Shown here: positions 58,830 to 64,000 of the stretch, piece after piece | How the letters are laid out: every line of letters begins with the position of its first letter | Numbering within the stretch: position 1 is the first letter of the stretch | Assembly (NCBI RefSeq): GCF_015353075.1 | Contig: NZ_CP064187.1 | Span: forward strand, 3,291,001 to 3,355,000 | Length of the DNA stretch: 64,000 bases | Reading direction: 5' to 3' | From: Rhizobium sp. 007 | GTDB taxonomy: Bacteria > Pseudomonadota > Alphaproteobacteria > Rhizobiales > Rhizobiaceae | Notes under the pieces: generated by a model | The model's database searches: none | What the model was told of the DNA's origin: nothing | The model's input: the letters and a program-made list of their open reading frames with translations, nothing else | Position numbers and translations under genes: made by a program

Positions 58830-59818
58830 TGCCAACAGTTGCCCCGCTTGATCTCGACGGCCACATTCTGGCCGTCGAATTTTTAGGTGATGTCCCCTTC
58901 TTTGCGAACGCCGCCGGCACGCTTCACCGGCTGGATGGCGGCGAGAAGGTTTGCGAAGCCCATCAGGGCATGCTCACCTGCATCCGCGATCCCTATAGCG
59001 AAAGCCTGATTTCCGGCGGCGAAGATGGCAAGGTGTTGCGCATTGCGGCCGACGCCGGCGTCAGCGAGATCGCTAACGTGCCGCGCAAATGGATTTCGCA
59101 GGTGGCGGCCGGCCCGCAGGGTGCCGTCGCCTATGCCTATGGAAAGAGCGCCTTTGTTCGTCTTTCGAATGGCGACACTAAGGAAATCACAGAGGAGCGG
59201 ACGGTCGAAGGCCTTGCCTTTGCACCGAAAGGCATGCGCATCGCTGCAGCGCGCTACAACGGAGTATCGCTGCACTGGGTTGGCATGAACGCAAAGCCGG
59301 TCGATCTGGAATGGAAGGGCGCGCATACGGGTGTCACATTCTCGCCCGACGGCAATTTCCTCGTGACCACCATGCAGGAAAACGCCCTGCACGGCTGGAA
59401 GCTTGACGCCAAGCCGGGGGCTGAGGCGCGTCACATGCGCATGACCGGTTATCCGGCCAAGGTGAAGTCGCTCTCCTGGTCCGCCAAGGGCAAGTGGCTC
59501 GCCTCGTCTGGCGCGCCAGCAGCGATCGTCTGGCCCTTCCAGGGCAAGGACGGTCCGATGGGCAAGGCGCCGCTGGAGCTCGGCACGCGCGCCAACATCA
59601 TGGCGACCGCGGTCAAGTTCCATCCGGCTGAGGACATCCTTGCAATCGGTTTCATCGACGGCATGATCCTTGCCGTGCGGATTGCAGACAGTAAAGAGGC
59701 GCTGATCCGCCGCCCCGGCAAGGGCGCTATCACCGCGATGAGCTGGAGCAAGAACGGCAAGCTGCTCGCCTTCGCCTCGGAAGCAGGCGACTGCGGCGTC
59801 GTCGATATCTCGGCCTGA
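58829..59818 (+). CDS. WD40-repeat protein paired with CobW
   Basis: A 329-aa beta-propeller protein without signal peptide. WD40-like blades are visible, such as GMLTCIRDPYSESLISGGEDG, VTFSPDGNFLVTTMQENALHG and LSWSAKGKWLASSG. The start overlaps the cobW stop (TGATG), so both proteins are probably made together. WD40 propellers form protein contacts. The pairing suggests that it guides the zinc GTPase to a client or itself depends on zinc; this is inference and no function is known. Confidence 0.85.
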   Translation: MPTVAPLDLDGHILAVEFLGDVPFFANAAGTLHRLDGGEKVCEAHQGMLTCIRDPYSESLISGGEDGKVLRIAADAGVSEIANVPRKWISQVAAGPQGAVAYAYGKSAFVRLSNGDTKEITEERTVEGLAFAPKGMRIAAARYNGVSLHWVGMNAKPVDLEWKGAHTGVTFSPDGNFLVTTMQENALHGWKLDAKPGAEARHMRMTGYPAKVKSLSWSAKGKWLASSGAPAAIVWPFQGKDGPMGKAPLELGTRANIMATAVKFHPAEDILAIGFIDGMILAVRIADSKEALIRRPGKGAITAMSWSKNGKLLAFASEAGDCGVVDISA

Positions 59819-59871
59819 CCGCTCAAACTCTTCCGATGGTGACGGCTGAGTGCCTTCGCCATCCCTTCCGG

Positions 59872-60888
59872 TCAGGATGTCCGGGCATTTTCGACAATCT
59901 CGCCCAGCACGCCGTGCAAGGCATCGCGATAGCCGTTGCGGGCCGATGGCCCGCTTTCCTGCGAGGTCATCACCACGGTCAGATTGAGCGACGGCACGAT
60001 GTAGAGCATCTGCCCACCGTAGCCCCATGCGAAATGCACGTCCTCGCCGCCGAGATTGCGCTCAAACCATCCGTAGCCATAGGCATCGCCCGAAAAGCGC
60101 GAGTTGGTGCGCGGCTGCCAGGACGCGGCAATCCACTCGGCGGGAACGACTTGTCGCCCCTCCCGCGTCTTGCCGCCGTTGCGATAGAGCTCGCCAAAAG
60201 CAAGCAACGAGCGGGCGCTCATGGCCATCTGGTTTCCGCCGAGATAGATGCCCTGTGGATCGCGCTCCCAGGCGCCGATCCGAAAGCCTTCGACTGGCCC
60301 GAGCCATTCCCGTGCCAAGGCAAGGGTTGTCTTACCACTCGCCTTCGTCAGGATTGCAGACAGGAGATGTGTCGAGGCGGTCGAGTACAGCATTCGGCCC
60401 CCGGGCTCATCGTCGAAGGGTTGCGAGAGTGCAAAACGCACCCAGTTTCGGCTTGCAACCCAGCGTCCGTAGTTCGGTCCCGACATACGGCCCAACCCCG
60501 CCTGCATGGACAGCAGGTTTCCGATGGTGATCTCGTTCAGCCGCGGATCGGGTGATTGCGGCAGATCCGCCTTCAGGATCGGGGCAATCTTCTGATCCGG
60601 TCCTTCGAGCACACCCTTGCTGACGGCGATGCCGACAAGGGCGGAGATGATCGCTTTCGAGGCGGACTTGATATTGGTCGATTCCGACGCTGTATGCCCG
60701 CGATAGCCGCGCTCGGCAACAATCTTTCCGTCACGTGAAATGATGATGGTTTTCAGCGATTTCAGTTCCTCGCGGGAAGCGAAGTTGTCGAGCAGCGACG
60801 CAAGGCGATCGTTTTCCTGCTGGGCTGAGACCGGCGCGGCGGAAAGGAAAAGGGCAAACCATATGAGGAAGGCTCTGGTCATCGCCAT
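59872..60888 (-). CDS. Serine hydrolase, class C beta-lactamase-like
   Basis: A 338-aa exported protein. A signal peptide (residues 1-22, ending VSAQQ) precedes a beta-lactamase/esterase fold with the Ser-x-x-Lys motif in KSASKAIIS and Tyr in MLYSTAS. There is no clear KTG box near the C terminus (WGYGGQMLYIVPS takes its place), as in esterase or peptidase members rather than true beta-lactamases. Resistance is therefore not implied. Two start codons (60888, 60882) are possible. It is divergent from the epimerase gene. Confidence 0.85.
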   Translation of the reverse strand: MAMTRAFLIWFALFLSAAPVSAQQENDRLASLLDNFASREELKSLKTIIISRDGKIVAERGYRGHTASESTNIKSASKAIISALVGIAVSKGVLEGPDQKIAPILKADLPQSPDPRLNEITIGNLLSMQAGLGRMSGPNYGRWVASRNWVRFALSQPFDDEPGGRMLYSTASTHLLSAILTKASGKTTLALAREWLGPVEGFRIGAWERDPQGIYLGGNQMAMSARSLLAFGELYRNGGKTREGRQVVPAEWIAASWQPRTNSRFSGDAYGYGWFERNLGGEDVHFAWGYGGQMLYIVPSLNLTVVMTSQESGPSARNGYRDALHGVLGEIVENARTS

Positions 60889-61033
60889 GAGCTATCGCAA
60901 TCCCACGCAGAATTCATCCGCCCGAAGTGCCGATTCACGCGGACGTGAAAGTTTATGATCCTGCTTGCCCTATCGACCGGCCGCCCAACATACTGGCCGG
61001 ACCAGCTCAACACACGGCAGGAGCGTAAAAACG

Positions 61034-61990
61034 ATGGCACGCGTAATCGTGATCGGAGCAACTGGCCATGTCGGCACATATCTCGTCCCGCGTCTTGTCG
61101 AGGCGGGGCATGACGTCGTTGCAATCAGCCGCGGCAAAGCGGACCCCTACTGTCCCCACGCAACATGGCAGAGCGTCGAACGGCAGCAGATGGATAGGGC
61201 GCCGATGGAGGAGGAAGGCAGCTTCGGCCCCGCCGTCCGCGCACTGAGGCCCGATATCGTCATCGACATGATCTGTTTCACGTTGGAGAGCGCTCGCCAT
61301 CTGGCGGGAGTGTTGGATGGCCATGTCGGCCATTTTCTGCACACCGGCACCATCTGGACGCACGGCCATTCCATTTCGGTTCCGACGCGCGAGGATGCGC
61401 CGAAAACGCCGTTTGGAGACTATGGCGAGCAGAAGAAGGCAATCGAGGACTATCTTCTAGGCGAGGCACGACGGCGGGCCTTTCCCGCAACCCTCATCCA
61501 TCCCGGCCATATCGTTGGACCGGGCTGGCCTCCACTCAACCCCGCCGGACATTTCAACATTTCCGTCTTTTCGACGATTGCGCGCGGCGAGACGCTGAGA
61601 TTGCCGAATCTCGGTTTGGAGACCGTTCATCATGTTCACGCTGACGATGTGGCAGGCATGTTCATGGCAGCGATCAGCAATTGGCAAGCGTCAACCGGAG
61701 AAAGCTTCCACGCGGTTTCCGACCAGGCACTGACGTTGAGAGGATATGCCGAAGCGATGTTTCGCTGGTTCGGTCATGAGCCGAACCTCGAATTTTTCCC
61801 CTATGACGAATGGTCGAAAATGGAAAGCGCCGAGGACGCAAGGGCGACGTGGGAGCACATCGCCCGGAGCCCGAATTGCTCAATGGACAAGGCAAGGCGT
61901 CTGCTGGGGTTCACGCCGCGCCACAGCTCCCTCCAGGCTGTGCAGGAGGCGGTCCAGTGGCTTGTCGCGCAGGGGCGCATAAGGGCTTAA
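61034..61990 (+). CDS. NAD-dependent epimerase/dehydratase family protein
   Basis: A 318-aa Rossmann-fold protein. ARVIVIGATGHVGTYLVPRL gives the GxxGxxG dinucleotide site, and the later region KTPFGDYGEQKKAIEDYLLG carries the Tyr-x-x-x-Lys-like catalytic part in YGEQKK. It belongs to the extended short-chain dehydrogenase group. ATG 61034 follows CAGGAGCG; an upstream start at 60965 lacks a binding site. The substrate, likely a sugar nucleotide or small metabolite, is unknown. Confidence 0.85.
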   Translation: MARVIVIGATGHVGTYLVPRLVEAGHDVVAISRGKADPYCPHATWQSVERQQMDRAPMEEEGSFGPAVRALRPDIVIDMICFTLESARHLAGVLDGHVGHFLHTGTIWTHGHSISVPTREDAPKTPFGDYGEQKKAIEDYLLGEARRRAFPATLIHPGHIVGPGWPPLNPAGHFNISVFSTIARGETLRLPNLGLETVHHVHADDVAGMFMAAISNWQASTGESFHAVSDQALTLRGYAEAMFRWFGHEPNLEFFPYDEWSKMESAEDARATWEHIARSPNCSMDKARRLLGFTPRHSSLQAVQEAVQWLVAQGRIRA

Positions 61991-62022
61991 AAGAAAAAGC
62001 CCCTCCCGTTTCAGGGAGAGGC
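61990..62022 (-). terminator. Rho-independent terminator after the acetyltransferase gene
   Basis: On the minus strand GCCTCTCCC, loop TGAAAC, GGGAGGGGC, then TTTTTCTTTT. One mismatch in a nine-base stem. It can also stop plus-strand transcription from the epimerase gene. Confidence 0.85.
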
Positions 62023-62030
62023 TCGACCCG

Positions 62031-62621
62031 TCAGGCGGCCTTCCGGAGCGGCGCCTTGGCCAGCATGCGCCCCGAGGGAACAATCATGCCGGCTGCGCCG
62101 TCAAGCCAGCCTTCCGTCAACTCCAGCGCCAGAAAGCGCGAGCGTTCGAACGGGCCGGGCATGACGAGATGGCAAGCCTTCTCGGCAAAGAAGCCGAAGC
62201 GCTCGTAATAGGCAGCATCTCCGACGAGCAGGATCGCGCCATGTCCGCGGTTCTTGGCCTCGAGAATCGCCGCACGCATCAGCGCCGAACCGACACCCTT
62301 GCCCTCAAAGGTCGGATCGACGGCCAAAGGGCCGAGCAGCAACGCATTGATCGACGTGCCGTCGGTGTTGACGCCAGCCTCGATGTTCCAGAGGCGGACG
62401 GTGCCGATGACATGGCCGTCGCGGTCGCGCGCGACAAGTGCCAAGCCTTCTGCCGGGATGCGGCCGCGCCGGATCTTCTCCGACGACTTCTTGCGGCGGT
62501 TCGGACCCATGGCGCGATCGAGCAGGTTCTCGCGCGGTACGACATCCGACGGATTCTCGGAATCGATGGTGAAGACGGAGGGCGCAAAGAATGCGCGGAC
62601 AGAATCAAGAACAGCGGCCAT
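62031..62621 (-). CDS. GNAT-family N-acetyltransferase
   Basis: A 196-aa acetyltransferase. The acetyl-CoA loop is VDPTFEGKGVGSALMRAAI, preceded by LLLGPLAVDP and followed by GDAAYYERFGF. This pattern matches the YhbS-like group. GGGAGG precedes ATG 62621. It is 89 bp downstream of the ornithine decarboxylase gene and might be co-transcribed, giving a possible link to polyamine acetylation that is inference only. Confidence 0.88.
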   Translation of the reverse strand: MAAVLDSVRAFFAPSVFTIDSENPSDVVPRENLLDRAMGPNRRKKSSEKIRRGRIPAEGLALVARDRDGHVIGTVRLWNIEAGVNTDGTSINALLLGPLAVDPTFEGKGVGSALMRAAILEAKNRGHGAILLVGDAAYYERFGFFAEKACHLVMPGPFERSRFLALELTEGWLDGAAGMIVPSGRMLAKAPLRKAA

Positions 62622-62638
62622 CTTGGCCTCCCGAACTC

Positions 62639-62656
62639 AAAACCGTTTCAGACGGT
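62639..62656 (-). terminator. Possible weak terminator after odc
   Basis: On the minus strand ACCGT, loop CTGAA, ACGGT, then TTTT. The stem is short. It sits between odc and the acetyltransferase gene. Confidence 0.4.
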
Positions 62657-62709
62657 GTCGAAAGGAAATTGTGAAGGTGCCGCCCCGATTGGCTACGGGG
62701 CCGGCTGGA

Positions 62710-63843
62710 TCAGATGACGTAGGCCTTCAGCGGCTCAAAGCCATTAAAAGCAACCGCCGAATAGGTCGTCGTATAGGCACCGGTGCCTTCGATCAGAACC
62801 TCGTCGCCGATGGTGAGGCTCACCGGCAGCGGGTAGAGGTTCTTCTCGTAGAGCACGTCGGCCGAATCGCAGGTCGGGCCGGCGATGACGCAAGGCTCCA
62901 TGTTGTCGCCGTCGCGTTCGGTGCGAATCGGGTAGCGGATGGCCTCATCCATCGTTTCGGCGAGACCGCCGAACTTGCCGATGTCGAGGAATACCCAGCG
63001 GGCCGTGTCGTTGTCCGACTTCTTCGAGACAAGCACCACTTCAGCCTTGATGACGCCGGCATTGCCGACCATACCGCGGCCCGGCTCGATGATCGTCTTC
63101 GGGATCTGGTTGCCGAAGTGATCGCGCAGGCTCTGGTAGATCGAACGGCCATAAGCCTCGGCCGACGGAACGTCACGAAGGTATTTCGTCGGGAAGCCGC
63201 CGCCCATGTTGACCATCTGCAGATGGATGCCCTGCTTGGCAAGCTGCACGAAAACGCGCTTGGCATCGGCAAGAGCCGAATCCCAGGCATCGACCTTGGT
63301 CATCTGCGAACCGACATGGAACGAGACGCCATAGGATTCGAGGCCGAGCTGATGGGCATAGACAAGAACATCGACAGCCATTTGCGGGACGCAGCCGAAC
63401 TTGCGCGATAGCGGCCATTCGGCGCCTTCGCCATCCGTGAGCACGCGGCAGAACACGCGGGCGCCGGGAGCGGCGCGCGAGATCTTCTCGACTTCCTCGT
63501 GGCTGTCGACCGCAAAGAGGCTGACGCCGAGCGCACAGGCGCGGGCGACGTCGCGCTCCTTCTTGATCGTATTGCCGTAGGAGATGCGCGCAGCGGTCGC
63601 ACCGGCATCCAGTGCCATTTCGATTTCAGCGACAGACGCGCAATCGAAATTGGAGCCGAGCGAAGCCAGCAGCTTCAGCACTTCCGGAGCCGGGTTTGCC
63701 TTGACAGCATAGTAGATCGCGCTGTCCGGCATCGCATGACGGAAGGCGTTGAAATTGTCGCGCACGACGTCGAGGTCGACCACGAGGCAGGGACCGTCGG
63801 GACGTCGGGTTGCGAGAAAGTCGCGGATGCGCTGGGTGGTCAT
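62710..63843 (-). CDS. odc: Ornithine/lysine decarboxylase, PLP group IV
   Basis: Eukaryotic-type (alanine-racemase fold) decarboxylase of 377 aa that makes putrescine from ornithine, and possibly cadaverine from lysine. The cofactor Lys is in YYAVKANPAPEVL, the phosphate-binding Gly motif is VNMGGGFPTKY and EPGRGMVG, and the active-site Cys is in GPTCDSADVL. ATG 63843 follows AGAGGGA and gives the family length; the frame is open to 63993 but that part lies in the structured leader. Rhizobia use putrescine and homospermidine as main polyamines. Confidence 0.95.
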   Translation of the reverse strand: MTTQRIRDFLATRRPDGPCLVVDLDVVRDNFNAFRHAMPDSAIYYAVKANPAPEVLKLLASLGSNFDCASVAEIEMALDAGATAARISYGNTIKKERDVARACALGVSLFAVDSHEEVEKISRAAPGARVFCRVLTDGEGAEWPLSRKFGCVPQMAVDVLVYAHQLGLESYGVSFHVGSQMTKVDAWDSALADAKRVFVQLAKQGIHLQMVNMGGGFPTKYLRDVPSAEAYGRSIYQSLRDHFGNQIPKTIIEPGRGMVGNAGVIKAEVVLVSKKSDNDTARWVFLDIGKFGGLAETMDEAIRYPIRTERDGDNMEPCVIAGPTCDSADVLYEKNLYPLPVSLTIGDEVLIEGTGAYTTTYSAVAFNGFEPLKAYVI

Positions 63844-63964
63844 ATCGATTCCCTCTTCCAATTCCAGAGCTCCGGCAAAAACCGGAGGACAAAGGGCATA
63901 CGAATGCTCGCATTGGAACCAGCCGGTGGAGACCCCGGAACCATAGCAAGCGCTCGATGCGCAA
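63844..63964 (-). promoter_or_regulatory. Structured leader of odc, candidate speF-type RNA
   Basis: The odc upstream region can fold strongly. Just before the binding site is a perfect hairpin, CTCCGG/CCGGAG with a six-base loop (63870-63887). Further up, AATGC/GCATT (63903-63914) and GCAT/ATGC (63896-63907) share bases and cannot form together, as in a switch. A conserved RNA motif named speF occurs upstream of ornithine decarboxylase genes in alphaproteobacteria; match to it is from memory and position. Confidence 0.5.
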
Positions 63965-64000
63965 ATATTGAACCAACGCCACGACAGCGGCATAGTTCGG

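Noticed and set aside
59872..60888. Antibiotic-resistance beta-lactamase
   Set aside because: The Ser-x-x-Lys motif is present but the KTG box is not clear, which fits an esterase or peptidase better.

Overview
The window is a stretch of alphaproteobacterial chromosome, about 60 percent G+C by eye, and the gene content points to Rhizobiaceae, most likely Rhizobium sensu lato. Markers for this are a glgP-B-C-A-pgm-glgX glycogen operon, heterotetrameric sarcosine oxidase (soxBDAG), a split NAD(P) transhydrogenase next to a small aa3-oxidase subunit IV, HWE-family histidine kinase, class III cyclases and a 377-residue ornithine decarboxylase. Genes are dense. No rRNA, tRNA, insertion sequence, prophage or CRISPR array was found.

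Layout. 1-6.6 kb: tricarboxylate transporter genes (tctB cut by the window edge, tctC), a second periplasmic binding protein, a class III adenylate cyclase with TPRs, and a TctD/TctE-type two-component pair. 6.7-13.4 kb: three tightly linked genes (transglutaminase-DUF2126, circularly permuted ATP-grasp/alpha-E, transglutaminase), a predicted peptide-bond-forming and peptide-trimming system of unknown product. 13.7-14.9 kb: a lone TadG-like von Willebrand A protein. 15.2-26.2 kb: glycogen operon. 26.3-32.3 kb: MaoC-like hydratase, a possible gene remnant, and soxBDAG on the minus strand. 32.5-35.8 kb: a FecR-domain protein facing a CHASE2-cyclase. 35.9-37.6 kb: two S21 genes around cspA and two small unknown genes. 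37.8-42.2 kb: TPR lipoprotein, FAD oxidoreductase, HWE kinase and DUF992 protein. 42.3-45.5 kb: pntB, pntAB, pntA and aa3 subunit IV, where pntB and pntAB each carry an apparent one-base deletion. 45.6-48.8 kb: FeeM-like N-acyl amino acid synthase and a GGDEF-EAL protein. 49.2-52.5 kb: TRAP transporter with the binding protein gene convergent to the permease genes. 52.8-64 kb: glutamine-amidotransferase-like hydrolase, acetyltransferases, 2-hydroxyacid dehydrogenase with a LacI regulator, MarR regulator opposite a creatininase-family gene, a CobW zinc GTPase plus WD40 gene behind a Zur-like site, a serine hydrolase, a sugar-epimerase-like protein and ornithine decarboxylase with a structured leader.

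How the genes work together. The glg operon covers synthesis (GlgC, GlgA, GlgB), breakdown (GlgP, GlgX) and the Glc-1-P/Glc-6-P link (Pgm). SoxBDAG oxidises sarcosine and passes the one-carbon unit to tetrahydrofolate. TctDE probably controls the tct transporter: an 11-bp-spaced direct repeat sits upstream of tctC. The strongest points for follow-up are the amidoligase/transglutaminase trio without a neighbouring Anbu protease gene, the double lesion in the pnt operon, the Zur-like operator before cobW-WD40 and the leader RNA before odc. All functions are read from sequence motifs and family knowledge; no searches were run.
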